NCBI GenBank assembly: GCA_025924515.1
Contig: JAICIE010000005.1
Span: 1-64,000, forward strand
Direction: 5' to 3'
Origin: Jatrophihabitans sp.
GTDB lineage: Bacteria; Actinomycetota; Actinomycetes; Mycobacteriales; Jatrophihabitantaceae
Length of the DNA: 64,000 nucleotides
Both the position numbers and the translations under genes were made by a program. A model generated the notes under the pieces. That model had not been told where the DNA came from and made no database searches. It saw only the letters and a list, made by a program, of their open reading frames with translations. Shown one piece after another: positions 48,949-58,155 of the stretch (position 1 is its first letter; each line of letters starts with the position of its first letter).

Positions 48949-49680
48949 GTGCCAACGGACCATTTCGGCGAACAGGTCGCGCAGCGTTACGACGAGGACT
49001 CGGCGGCGATGTACCGCTCCGAGGTGGTCGATCCCGCCGTTGACGTCCTCGCCGCGCTGGCCGGCGACGGAGCCGCGCTGGAGCTCGGTATCGGAACGGG
49101 ACGGATCGCGCTGCCCCTGAGCGCCCGCGGAGTGCCGGTGCACGGCATCGACCTGTCCGCCGCCATGCTAGCGCGGTTGGCGGCCAAGCCCGGCGCCGAG
49201 CGGATCGGCGTCACGCAGGGCGACTTCGCCACCGCGCGGGTCGACCGGTCCTTCCGGCTCGTCTACCTGCTGTTCAACACGATCATGAACCTGATCACCC
49301 AGCAGGAACAGGTGGCGTGCTTCCGGAGCGCCGCCGCCCATCTCGAACCCGGCGGGTACTTCGTGATCGAGGTCGGCCTGCCGGACCTGCGGCGCCTCCC
49401 GCCCGGCGAGACGGTCCGCCCCTTCACCGTCACGGACGACCGGCTCGGTTTCGACGAGTACGACGTCGCGGGTCAAGGCCTGGTGTCGCACCACTTCGTC
49501 TTCGAGGGCGATCGGGTCCGCCGGGTCTCGATGCCGTTCCGCTACGTCTGGCCGGCCGAGCTCGACCTGATGGCCCAACTCGCCGGGATGACCCGGCATG
49601 AGCGCTGGTCGGGTTGGGAGCGTGAGCCCTTCACCGCGGAGAGCACCAGGCACGTGTCGGTCTGGCAGAAGGCGTCCTGA
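48949..49680 (+). CDS. Class I SAM-dependent methyltransferase
   Basis: AALELGIGTGRIALPLSARGVPVHGIDLSAAMLARL; GTG start. Confidence 0.9.
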   Translation: MPTDHFGEQVAQRYDEDSAAMYRSEVVDPAVDVLAALAGDGAALELGIGTGRIALPLSARGVPVHGIDLSAAMLARLAAKPGAERIGVTQGDFATARVDRSFRLVYLLFNTIMNLITQQEQVACFRSAAAHLEPGGYFVIEVGLPDLRRLPPGETVRPFTVTDDRLGFDEYDVAGQGLVSHHFVFEGDRVRRVSMPFRYVWPAELDLMAQLAGMTRHERWSGWEREPFTAESTRHVSVWQKAS

Positions 49681-49690
49681 GCGATCGCTA

Positions 49691-50206
49691 CTAGGCGTCC
49701 TCGTCGCCGCGGACCCGGTCCTGCAGGGCCCGGTCCTTCGCCCGCGCCGACTCGGCCAGCTGTTCCTGGAAGCGGGCCATCCGCTGACGCAGCTCAGGGT
49801 CGCCGGAGGCGAGGATGCGCACCGCGAGCAGCCCGGCGTTGCGCGCGCCGCCGACCGACACCGTCGCCACCGGCACCCCCGCCGGCATCTGCACGATCGA
49901 CAGCAGCGAGTCCAGCCCGTCCAGATGGCGCAGCGGAACCGGCACCCCGATCACGGGTAGCGGGGTCAGGGCCGCCACCATGCCGGGCAGGTGCGCCGCT
50001 CCGCCGGCGCCCGCGACGATCACTCGAAGGCCCCGGGACGCCGCAGCCTGCGCGTAGTCGACCATGCCGACGGGGGTCCGGTGCGCCGAGACGACCCGCA
50101 CCTCGAACGGCACCTGGAACTCGCCGAGTGCGTCGGCGGCGGCGCTCATCACCGACCAGTCCGAGTCGCTGCCCATGATCACACCGACCGAGCAGTCGCC
50201 GCTCAC
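49691..50206 (-). CDS. purE: N5-carboxyaminoimidazole ribonucleotide mutase
   Basis: [14 protein letters not shown]...VSAHRTP...[29 protein letters not shown]. Confidence 0.96.
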   Translation of the reverse strand: MSGDCSVGVIMGSDSDWSVMSAAADALGEFQVPFEVRVVSAHRTPVGMVDYAQAAASRGLRVIVAGAGGAAHLPGMVAALTPLPVIGVPVPLRHLDGLDSLLSIVQMPAGVPVATVSVGGARNAGLLAVRILASGDPELRQRMARFQEQLAESARAKDRALQDRVRGDEDA

Positions 50207-51363
50207 TCCGGGTCTCCGTACCTGAGGTAGGACGCGGCAGCGCCGGCCCGCGACCGCGCGTCCTCCAGAGACGTCCCCAGCGCGGTGACGTGGCCGACCT
50301 TCCGCCCGGGCCGGAACCCCTTGCCGTAGAGGTGGATCTTCACGTCCGGCCAGCGGGCCAGGCAGTGGTGCACCCGCTCGTCGATGTCCGCGGGGCGGAC
50401 GTCCTCCGGTCCGGCGAGCAGGTTCGCCATCACCACGACGGGCGCGGTCAGCGAGGTGGCCCCCAGGGGATAGTCCAAGACCGCCCGCACGTGCTGCTCG
50501 AACTGCGACGTCCGGGATCCCTCGATCGTCCAGTGCGCGGAGTTGTGCGGCCGCATCGCCAGCTCGTTGACCAGCAACCGTCCGTCCGGTGTCTCGAACA
50601 GCTCGACCGCCAACACGCCGGTGACGTCCAGGGCCGCGGCGATGCGCAGGGCCAGCTGCTCGGCCTCCTCGGCGCGGTCGTCGGGCAGATCCGGCGCCGG
50701 CGCGAGAACCTCGACGCAGATGCCGTCGCGCTGCACCGTCTCGACCACCGGCCAGCACGCGCCCTGACCCTCCGGGGCCCGCGCCACCACCGCGGCGAGC
50801 TCGCGGGCGAGCGGAACGAGCTCCTCGGCCAGCAGCGGGGTGCCGGACGCCAGCAGCGCCTCGGCGTCGTCCTCGCTCCCGACCACCCAGACGCCCTTGC
50901 CGTCGTAGCCGCCGCGCGACGCCTTGAGGACGAGCGGCCAGCCCACCTGAGCGCCGAAGTCGCGCAGCGCGGCACGGTCCGGCACCGGGGACCACCGGGG
51001 GCACGCGATGCCGAGCTCGGTGAGCCGGGCCCGCATCAGCGCCTTGTCCTGGGCGTACTGCAGCGCGCGCGCCGACGGGTGCACCGCCACCCCGTCCGCC
51101 GCCAGCGCCGAGATGTGCTCGTTGGGCACGTGCTCGTGATCCCAGGTCACCACGTCGCAGGCGGCTGCGAACCGGCGCAGGTCTTCGAGGGACCGGTAGT
51201 CGCCGACCACGACGTCGCTGGCGACCAGCGCGGCGCCGTCGTCGGGGGAATCGGCGAGGATGCGCAGCGACTGTCCCAACGAGATCGCCGCCTGATGGGT
51301 CATTCGGGCAAGTTGTCCCGCTCCGACCATGCCGACCACCGGCAGCCCGGTCCGCCCGTCCAC
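50203..51363 (-). CDS. purK: 5-(carboxyamino)imidazole ribonucleotide synthase
   Basis: [29 protein letters not shown]...[13 protein letters not shown]...[17 protein letters not shown]. Confidence 0.96.
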   Translation of the reverse strand: MDGRTGLPVVGMVGAGQLARMTHQAAISLGQSLRILADSPDDGAALVASDVVVGDYRSLEDLRRFAAACDVVTWDHEHVPNEHISALAADGVAVHPSARALQYAQDKALMRARLTELGIACPRWSPVPDRAALRDFGAQVGWPLVLKASRGGYDGKGVWVVGSEDDAEALLASGTPLLAEELVPLARELAAVVARAPEGQGACWPVVETVQRDGICVEVLAPAPDLPDDRAEEAEQLALRIAAALDVTGVLAVELFETPDGRLLVNELAMRPHNSAHWTIEGSRTSQFEQHVRAVLDYPLGATSLTAPVVVMANLLAGPEDVRPADIDERVHHCLARWPDVKIHLYGKGFRPGRKVGHVTALGTSLEDARSRAGAAASYLRYGDPE

Positions 51364-51417
51364 GTCCGCAGCGTAATTTGCCGGGTCCACAGCCTGAGAC
51401 GGGTACGCTCCGCCTCG

Positions 51418-51915
51418 ATGAGCAAGCCGGCCACGCCACTGCGCACGCTGCGCGCTCACCTGCGCAGTTCGTGGCGGATCCTGCTGAAAGAGGTCACCGC
51501 CTTCGGCATGGTCGGCGCGCTCGCGCTCTCGATCGACCTCGGCATCTTCGCCTGGCTGGCGCCGGGTGGTGCGCTGAAGGCCAAGATCGTATCGACGTTC
51601 GTCTCGACCCTCTTCGCGTACTTCGGTAACCGGCACCTGTCGTTCTCGCACCGCGCCCGCACCGGGCTCGCCCGCGAGACGTCGTTCTTCTTCGCGATCA
51701 ACGGCGTCGTGCTGGTCGCGTCACTGCTGATCCTCGCGTTGTTCGTCTACCCGTTGGGCTTCGCGCACGGCAGCCCCGTCGTGTTCGTCGTCAATGTCTG
51801 CACGATCGGCCTGGGAACCATCTTCCGGTTCTGGGCCTACAAGCGGTTCGTCTTTCTGCATCCCGACCGGGTGCGCGATTCCTGCGCGGACCTCGACGAG
51901 GAGCTGGCCGCCTGA
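51418..51915 (+). CDS. GtrA family membrane protein
   Basis: [19 protein letters not shown]...[19 protein letters not shown]; divergent from purK as in mycobacteria. Confidence 0.9.
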   Translation: MSKPATPLRTLRAHLRSSWRILLKEVTAFGMVGALALSIDLGIFAWLAPGGALKAKIVSTFVSTLFAYFGNRHLSFSHRARTGLARETSFFFAINGVVLVASLLILALFVYPLGFAHGSPVVFVVNVCTIGLGTIFRFWAYKRFVFLHPDRVRDSCADLDEELAA

Positions 51916-53211
51916 GGACTGCGCTCCCGGCAGCCACCTGGTGGCCAGGAGCCCGGCCGCGAGGACGGGAACGCAGATCACAACGGTGGTCGCGGCCACA
52001 CCCAGCGACCGGCTGCCGAAACCGTAGACGGCGAACACGGCGAGGACGCCTGCCTCAGCCGCCAGGTTGACCAGCGAGGTGACCGTGGCTCGGCACTCGT
52101 CGGGAACTGTGTGCTGTAGCCGCCCCTGTGCGACCACCATCGCCGTATTGAGAAGGCCGTAGCCGGCTGCCAGCGCGACGAACCAGCCCAGCGGCCGTGC
52201 CGCCGCTCCGACGGCGACCAGGACCGCTGCGGCACAGACGACCGCACCGAACCGGCGCGGGCTGAGCCGGTCGGCGCGGCCGGCCAGAGCCGTGCCGGCC
52301 ACCTGCCCCGCCGTAGCAATGGCGAGCAGCACGGGCACGAGCGGGGTCGCGGCCCCGTGCTCGCGTGCCAGCAGCGGCAGGTACTCGTCGAAGGAGCAGG
52401 CACCCACGAGCACCGCGATGCCCACCGTCAGCCGCCGGGGCGTGGCGAACGGGACAGCAGCGAGGAGGCCCGAGCGCAACGCCGGGGCGAGGCGGTCGGT
52501 TAGTCCGCTCGGCGGTTGCGGGATGGGCGGTTGCGGGCTCGGCAGTTGCGCGCTCGGCAGTTGCGCGCTCGGCAGTTGCGCGCTCGCCGGTCGCGGGCTC
52601 GCCGGTCGCGGGCTCGCCGGTCGCGGGCTCGCCGGCTGCGGGCTCGGCGGTTGCGGGATGGGCGAAGGCGCGCTGCTCCGCGGCGGCGCGCTCGGCAACG
52701 GCGCCCGGGGCAGGAGGGCTACCACCAAGCCCTGCAGCACGACCATCGCGATGCTGCACCCACCGACCAAGCCGTAGCCGCCCACCGCCATCAACGGCGA
52801 CGCCACGAGGATGCCGGCGAGCGCGGCGGCGGCGCACAGGCTCTCCGTCGTACCGAGGACTCGCGTGTAGTGCTCGCGGGCTCCCGTCCTCGCCAACTCG
52901 TCGTAGAGCAGCGCCTCCCACGCGCCGGAGGACAGGGCTCCGCTCAGTCCCCACAGCACGAACCCGGCCGCGAAGCCAGCGAACGTCTGCGCGAACGTCC
53001 ACAGGACGAAGCAGCCGGCGAAGCATGCGGACGCCGCCGCGAGCGCGAGCCGCCGGGAGACCAGGTCGGCGAGAACCCCGGAAGGGACCTCCGCCGCGAA
53101 ACTGGTCACCGACCACACGGCGAAGAGCAGCGAGATCCCCGCCGGCGACACCCCGCGGTCGGTGAATAGGAGGGGGTAGACGGCGTAGAGGGGGACGAAG
53201 TCCCCGGTCAC
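51721..53211 (-). CDS. MFS transporter with proline-rich central loop; C-terminus reads antisense into gtrA
   Basis: 12-TM-like MFS; no stop in frame until 51721. Confidence 0.82.
   Translation of the reverse strand: MTGDFVPLYAVYPLLFTDRGVSPAGISLLFAVWSVTSFAAEVPSGVLADLVSRRLALAAASACFAGCFVLWTFAQTFAGFAAGFVLWGLSGALSSGAWEALLYDELARTGAREHYTRVLGTTESLCAAAALAGILVASPLMAVGGYGLVGGCSIAMVVLQGLVVALLPRAPLPSAPPRSSAPSPIPQPPSPQPASPRPASPRPASPRPASAQLPSAQLPSAQLPSPQPPIPQPPSGLTDRLAPALRSGLLAAVPFATPRRLTVGIAVLVGACSFDEYLPLLAREHGAATPLVPVLLAIATAGQVAGTALAGRADRLSPRRFGAVVCAAAVLVAVGAAARPLGWFVALAAGYGLLNTAMVVAQGRLQHTVPDECRATVTSLVNLAAEAGVLAVFAVYGFGSRSLGVAATTVVICVPVLAAGLLATRWLPGAQSSGGQLLVEVRAGIAHPVGMQKDEPLVGPEPEDGSQADRADIDDEHDGAAVREAQRVDEQREDQQ
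52510..52659. repeat. In-frame 15-bp minisatellite (10 units) in MFS central loop
   Basis: Units such as CGGCAGTTGCGCGCT x3 and CGCCGGTCGCGGGCT x3; encodes (PQPPS/AQLPS/PRPAS)n. Confidence 0.93.
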
Positions 53212-53302
53212 TCGGTAGGCGACCAGCCAGGTGGCCGCCCGAGGTCACGGTCGGCCGCGGATCGATGTCATACAGGCAGCGTCGCGCCCCGGCACGGGCT
53301 CG

Positions 53303-54952
53303 TCAACGACGGTCGATCCAGCTGTGGACAGCGTCAGCGAGCACCGGCAGCGGCAGGAACCCGCTGTCGAGGACGGCCGCGTTGAACGCGGGCAGGTCGA
53401 AACGGCCGCCCAGCCCGGCACGGGCCTCGTCGCGCAGCCGCAACAGCTCCCGTTGACCGGTGAGGTACGCCAACGCCTGACCGGGCCAGGCGAGATACCG
53501 GTCGATCTCGTTGACAAGAAAGCTCTCCGGCAGCGGGACGTGCTCGCTCATGTACCGGATCGCCCGATCGCGTGACCACCCCAGCGCGTGCATCCCGGTG
53601 TCGACGACGAGACGGGCCGCGCGGAACAACTCCGTGCCGATCGAGCCGATCTCGGCACGCGGGTCGCTGTAGAGACCGAACTCGCCGGCCAGCCGCTCGG
53701 CGTAGAGGCCCCAGCCCTCGGCGTGCACGGTCAGGCTCATCTGCTGCACGAGCGGAAGGTCGGGCAGCCGCTGCAGGCGGGCCAGCTGCGAGTGGTGGCC
53801 GGGAACCGTCTCGTGGAAGGCCACTGACTCGAGGTCCCATCCTGTGCCGGCCGTCGGACGGCGGGTGTTGAACCAATACGTGCCCGGACGGCTGCCGTCG
53901 AGGCGCGGACGGGTGTAGTGCGGCGCCATCCCCGAGTCGGCGACGGTGGGCGGCATCGGCTCGACGGCGCACGGGCCGGGCAGCGGCTGCGGCATCATCT
54001 CGGCGGCCCGCTGCTCCGCGCGGCGCACCGCCGCCCGGGCGTCCTCCAGGGCCTGCAGCGGATCCGCGTCCGCGGCCGAGGTGCGAGCCGCGGCGAGGAC
54101 GGCGGGAACGTCGGCGTACCCGAGGGTGGCGCCGAGGTCGAGGGCGCGCTCCTCCAGCCGATCGATCGTCTCCAGGCCGATGCGGTGGATCTCGTCCGCG
54201 GTTTGGCGCAGCGTGGTGTGGTAGGAGATGGCGCGCTCGTAGTCGGCCGCGCCGTCGGGCAGATTGGACATCCCGGCGCGGTCGTCCGGACGGGCCGACG
54301 GACGCAGCTCGGCGACGAGTTCGCGCCACCGGCCGAGCGCAGGCACGATCTGGTCGGCGACGACCTCTTCGAGCTGTCGGCGCCAGGCCTCCGCGCCGTC
54401 CCAGCCGGCCGGTGGAGCGGGTGCCGTGAAGGCGCCCGGGACCCGTTGGGTCATCGTGCGGTCGGCCCAGGCGAGTGCCTGGTCGACGAGGGTGCCGACC
54501 GGGGCGCGTCCCTTCGTCTGTCCCTCGCGCAGCCGCTGCGTCGTGCCGTCGATCCAGGCGGGGGCGGCGCGCAGCCGGGTCAGGTAGTCGGCGGCCGCCT
54601 GCGGGTCGTTGAGCGTGGTGCGGGCGGCGATGGCGAACAGCGCCGGCGGCCCGGCGAGCGGCATGGCGGTGACGTCCCACTCGGCCGGACGGTTCTCGAG
54701 GGCGAGCCGCTGATACTCGCAGGTCGCCCGGACGGCGGCGAGGGTGGTGCCGTCGGCCGGAGTCTCCGGCGCGATCGCGTCGGCGTCGCGCCGGATGTCC
54801 TCCAGCGCCGCGGCGAGCCTGTCCTCGGCGGCCGCGGACGGATCCGGCAGGTACGCGTCGTACTCGCGCATCCCCAGCGCGGTGCCGATCAGCGGGTCGG
54901 CCTCGAGAAGGCGGTCGGCGAGGCGGTCGGCGAGGCGGCGGGCGGCGGTCAC
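53303..54952 (-). CDS. DUF885 family protein (putative metallopeptidase-like)
   Basis: RPTAGTGWDLESVAFHETVPGHHSQLARLQRL...VHAEGWGLYAERLAGEFGLYSDP...HALGWSRDRAIRYM. Confidence 0.93.
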   Translation of the reverse strand: MTAARRLADRLADRLLEADPLIGTALGMREYDAYLPDPSAAAEDRLAAALEDIRRDADAIAPETPADGTTLAAVRATCEYQRLALENRPAEWDVTAMPLAGPPALFAIAARTTLNDPQAAADYLTRLRAAPAWIDGTTQRLREGQTKGRAPVGTLVDQALAWADRTMTQRVPGAFTAPAPPAGWDGAEAWRRQLEEVVADQIVPALGRWRELVAELRPSARPDDRAGMSNLPDGAADYERAISYHTTLRQTADEIHRIGLETIDRLEERALDLGATLGYADVPAVLAAARTSAADADPLQALEDARAAVRRAEQRAAEMMPQPLPGPCAVEPMPPTVADSGMAPHYTRPRLDGSRPGTYWFNTRRPTAGTGWDLESVAFHETVPGHHSQLARLQRLPDLPLVQQMSLTVHAEGWGLYAERLAGEFGLYSDPRAEIGSIGTELFRAARLVVDTGMHALGWSRDRAIRYMSEHVPLPESFLVNEIDRYLAWPGQALAYLTGQRELLRLRDEARAGLGGRFDLPAFNAAVLDSGFLPLPVLADAVHSWIDRR

Positions 54953-55220
54953 CTGCTCATCCTTCGTTGGGCGGCCGGCCGGACGGCAGCCGGGTCGGTC
55001 CGCGGCCGGCGCTGCGGGTTGGGTGGTGCGCTGGCAGGTGGTCCGCGGCGTGTTTCCCTGCAGATGCTCCGCCGAGCGAGCCGCGGCGCGTTCTGGACGA
55101 GCGCCGGGGTCGACACTGCTGCAGCTGCGGCGCCGGCCACGGCGTGTCGCACCGCTAACGCTTCAAGGTCGACACGATCGCGCAGACCCGCCCGGCGCCC
55201 TCCCGCCACCCGGCATCAGG

Positions 55221-55249
55221 TTGACAGATTCGAACATGAATTCGAGACT
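55221..55249 (+). promoter_or_regulatory. Promoter with LexA/SOS-like box upstream of imuA'-like gene
   Basis: TTGACA -35 then ATT-CGAACATGAATTCG; differs from actinobacterial CGAAC-N4-GTTCG at one position; start codon 6 bp after a weak -10 suggests a leaderless transcript. Confidence 0.62.
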
Positions 55250-55255
55250 AGGAGC

Positions 55256-55912
55256 GTGCTCGACGTCGCGCTCCGCCGCCCCGATGGCAGCACCGTGGTC
55301 GATCTCGGCGCCCGCGGCACCCCGCCGCTGCCGGTCTCATCCGCATTGCGCGCAGTGCTCCCGGACGGACTGCGCCGCGGCAGCACAGTCGCGGTCTCCG
55401 GTTCGGTGTCGCTCGTCCTGGCGCTGCTCGGCGCGGCGTCCGAGGAGGGTGCCTGGTGCGCGCTGGTCGGGTTTCCGCGCATCAGCGCCGAGGCCGCCGC
55501 GGAGTACGGCATCGACCTGACCCGGCTCGCACTGATCCCCTCCCCGGGTACGGGGTGGACCACCGCGGTCGGCGCTCTGGTCGACGCACTCGACCTGGTC
55601 GCGGTCCGGCCGCCGGCGCGGCTCGTGCCCGGCGACGTCCGCCGGCTCTCTGCCCGGCTGCGCAGCCGCGAAGCGGTCCTGGTGCCGTTCGGTGACTGGC
55701 CGGGCGCGGACGTCAGGCTCACCGCCGCGGACGGGCAGTGGCAGGGCATCGACCAGGGTTTCGGACGGCTACGGTTGCGGCGCATATCAGTGCGGGCCGA
55801 AGGACGCGGGACATATGCGCGTCCGCGCAGCACCATCCTCGAGCTGCCGGCCGACGGCGGCGGCGTGCGCCCGGCGCCCCGCGCCGTGGAACCGGTCCCG
55901 CTGGCCGGCTAG
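55256..55912 (+). CDS. ImuA'-like RecA-related protein
   Basis: LPVSSALRAVLPDGLRRGSTVAVSGSVSLVLALLGAASEEGAWCALVGFPRISAEAAAEYGIDLTRLALIPSPG; actinobacterial ImuA'-like architecture; GTG start. Confidence 0.78.
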   Translation: MLDVALRRPDGSTVVDLGARGTPPLPVSSALRAVLPDGLRRGSTVAVSGSVSLVLALLGAASEEGAWCALVGFPRISAEAAAEYGIDLTRLALIPSPGTGWTTAVGALVDALDLVAVRPPARLVPGDVRRLSARLRSREAVLVPFGDWPGADVRLTAADGQWQGIDQGFGRLRLRRISVRAEGRGTYARPRSTILELPADGGGVRPAPRAVEPVPLAG

Positions 55913-56310
55913 CGCCGGTGCTCGACCCGCCACACGACCTTCAACGCCGACCAGTCGGGATCCAGCGCGGCCACCTTGACGTCCACCAGCCCTCGCGGCA
56001 GGACGGCGGCGCGGATGCCGTCCTCGGTCACGTCGCTGCGGTGTCCCGCCGCGCGCCGGGGCCATGCCAACCACAGCGACCCGGCCGGAAAGATCCGCCG
56101 GCCCCCGTCCTCGGCGGTCTCGGGAAGTTCCTCGGCGGACCGCACGAACGCGAGCACCACATCCGCCGACGCCGCGCTGCCGACGATATCGAGATCCGCC
56201 GGCGGGTCGGTCAGTGCCCAGCCGGCCGGTGCGCCGACGATCGCCACCCGCATCCCCGGACGCAGCCCGAGCTTGCGCGCCTGCGGTGTCCCGGAGTAGC
56301 CCGACGTCAT
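55909..56310 (-). CDS. DUF3052 family protein
   Basis: GYSGTPQARKLGLRPGMRVAIVGAPAGW...DVVLAFVRSAEELP. Confidence 0.88.
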   Translation of the reverse strand: MTSGYSGTPQARKLGLRPGMRVAIVGAPAGWALTDPPADLDIVGSAASADVVLAFVRSAEELPETAEDGGRRIFPAGSLWLAWPRRAAGHRSDVTEDGIRAAVLPRGLVDVKVAALDPDWSALKVVWRVEHRR

Positions 56311-57590
56311 CGCGCACCTCCCGCGCACTCGCGTGCCCGGCCGAGCAGCACGTCACGCTCCCGCTCGTTGGCGGTGGCCGCCGCCGCCAGCTCGAACGCT
56401 TCCGCCGCCTCCTCGCAGCGCCCCTGGCGAGCCAGCAGGTCGCCGCGGACGGCCGGAAGGAGGTGATAGTTCCGCAGCCGGCCGTCCTGGCTCAGGACGT
56501 CCACGATCGCCAACCCGGCGGCCGGACCTTCGGCTCGCGACACGGCTACCGCCCGGTTGAGCTCGACCACCGGCGAGCCGGTCCGCGCCGCGAGTTCCCC
56601 GTAGAGCGCCGCGATGCGGGCCCAGTCGGTGTCGGCTGCGCGAACCGCGCGCGCATGGCAGGCGGCGATGGCGGCCTGAAGCGTGTACGGGCCGCGATCG
56701 GGCGCCAACTCCTCGGCCCGGGCCAGCGTCGAGAGCCCACGGGTGATCGACAGGCGGTCCCAGCGCGAGCGGTCCTGGTCGTCGAGCAGCACGGCAGCCC
56801 CGGACGGATCGGTGCGAGCCGCCAGGCGGGACGCCTGCAGTTCGAGAAGCGCGAGCAGCCCCTGCACTTCCGCGTCCTCAGGAGCCAGGGCGACCAGCAT
56901 GCGCGCCAGTCGAAGCGCCTCCGCACACAGGTCCGGCCGGGTCCACTGCGCGCCGGCCGTCGCGACATAGCCCTCGTTGAACAGCAGGTATACGACCGTG
57001 AGGACGGAGTCGAGCCGCTGGCGCAGCTCCGGTCCGGACGGCAGCTCGGCGGCGAAACGGACGCCGGCCAGTGCACGCTTGGCCCGGACGATGCGCTGGC
57101 CGATCGTGGCCGGCGCCACCAGGAACGCGCGGGCGATCTCCTCGGTCGTCAGCCCGGCTACGGCGCGGAGGGTCAGCGCCAACCGTCCCCCGGTCGGCAC
57201 CGCGGGGGCGCAGGCCAGGAAGAGCAACTGCAGAACGTCGTCGTCCAACGCCGGCTCGAGGCGCGGCTCCGGTGCCGGGCCGTCCTCCGGCACCAGCCAG
57301 TGGCCGTGCTCGCGCAAGGTGCGGTCAAGCACGGCCTGGCGGCGCAGGGTGTCCACCGCGCGCCGCCGGGCCACCGTCATCAACCAGGCGCCGGGCGAAT
57401 CCGGCAGGCCAGTTCGCGGCCACTGCTCGAGCGCGGCGACGAGTGCGTCCTGGGCGGCATCCTCAGCCATCCCGACATCGCCGAACGCGCGCACCAGCGC
57501 GGCGACGACCCGCGCGGCTTCGATCCGCCAGACGGCCTCGACCGCCGCGGCCGGACGCTCAGCTGCCGCCGACCTGCTCACGCAGCGCAC
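56307..57590 (-). CDS. ECF42-type RNA polymerase sigma factor (second copy)
   Basis: AVWRIEAARVVAALVRAFGDVGMAEDAAQDALVAALEQWP...AGLTTEEIARAFLVAPATIGQRIVRAKRAL...YLLFNEGYVAT. Confidence 0.92.
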   Translation of the reverse strand: MRCVSRSAAAERPAAAVEAVWRIEAARVVAALVRAFGDVGMAEDAAQDALVAALEQWPRTGLPDSPGAWLMTVARRRAVDTLRRQAVLDRTLREHGHWLVPEDGPAPEPRLEPALDDDVLQLLFLACAPAVPTGGRLALTLRAVAGLTTEEIARAFLVAPATIGQRIVRAKRALAGVRFAAELPSGPELRQRLDSVLTVVYLLFNEGYVATAGAQWTRPDLCAEALRLARMLVALAPEDAEVQGLLALLELQASRLAARTDPSGAAVLLDDQDRSRWDRLSITRGLSTLARAEELAPDRGPYTLQAAIAACHARAVRAADTDWARIAALYGELAARTGSPVVELNRAVAVSRAEGPAAGLAIVDVLSQDGRLRNYHLLPAVRGDLLARQGRCEEAAEAFELAAAATANERERDVLLGRARECAGGAR

Positions 57591-57969
57591 GCTCCGACTC
57601 GATGAGGTCCGGGCTCAGGCCCTCGAAGTCCTCCGGCTCCTGCACAGGGCGGATCTCCACCTCGCCGGCACGGAACGGGGCGCGGCGCAGCCACTCCACC
57701 GCTTCCTCCATCGACGAGACCTGCCAGACCCAATAACCGGCCACCAATTCCTTGGTCTCGGCGAACGGACCGTCGATCACCGTGCTTGAGTCCTGCTCGA
57801 ACCGAACCCGCTTGCCCCGGGAACTCGGGTGCAGCCCGTCGGCCGCCAGCAGGACGCCGGCCTTCGCCAGTTGCTCGTTGTACGACGACATCTCGCGGAA
57901 CAGGGCCTCGTCCGGCAGCTGCCCGGCCTCGCTCTCGGGATTCGCCTTCACCAGCACCATCACTCGCAT
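57559..57969 (-). CDS. DGPF/YCII-domain protein (second ECF42 partner)
   Basis: MRVMVLVKANPESEAG...VIDGPFAETKELVAGYWVWQVSSMEEAVEWLRRAPF. Confidence 0.92.
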   Translation of the reverse strand: MRVMVLVKANPESEAGQLPDEALFREMSSYNEQLAKAGVLLAADGLHPSSRGKRVRFEQDSSTVIDGPFAETKELVAGYWVWQVSSMEEAVEWLRRAPFRAGEVEIRPVQEPEDFEGLSPDLIESERALREQVGGS

Positions 57970-58155
57970 AGCAGTCTCCGTCCTTTCCAGCACCGCCCCG
58001 GCGGCGGCGTCACAGGTACGTCGAACGGCAACGCCGCGATTCGACACCCGGCGCCCGACAACGTCCAGCTCCCCGCCCTGCGATCTGCCGCGGACGTCGA
58101 AGTCCGGAAATAGCCGTGGTCGATAGTCGGCAGCGCGAAGAACCCGGTCGTGCGC

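Noticed and set aside
53918-55255. N-terminal extension of the imuA'-like ORF back to 53918
   Set aside because: Antisense to the DUF885 gene; homology and promoter/LexA box place the start at 55256.
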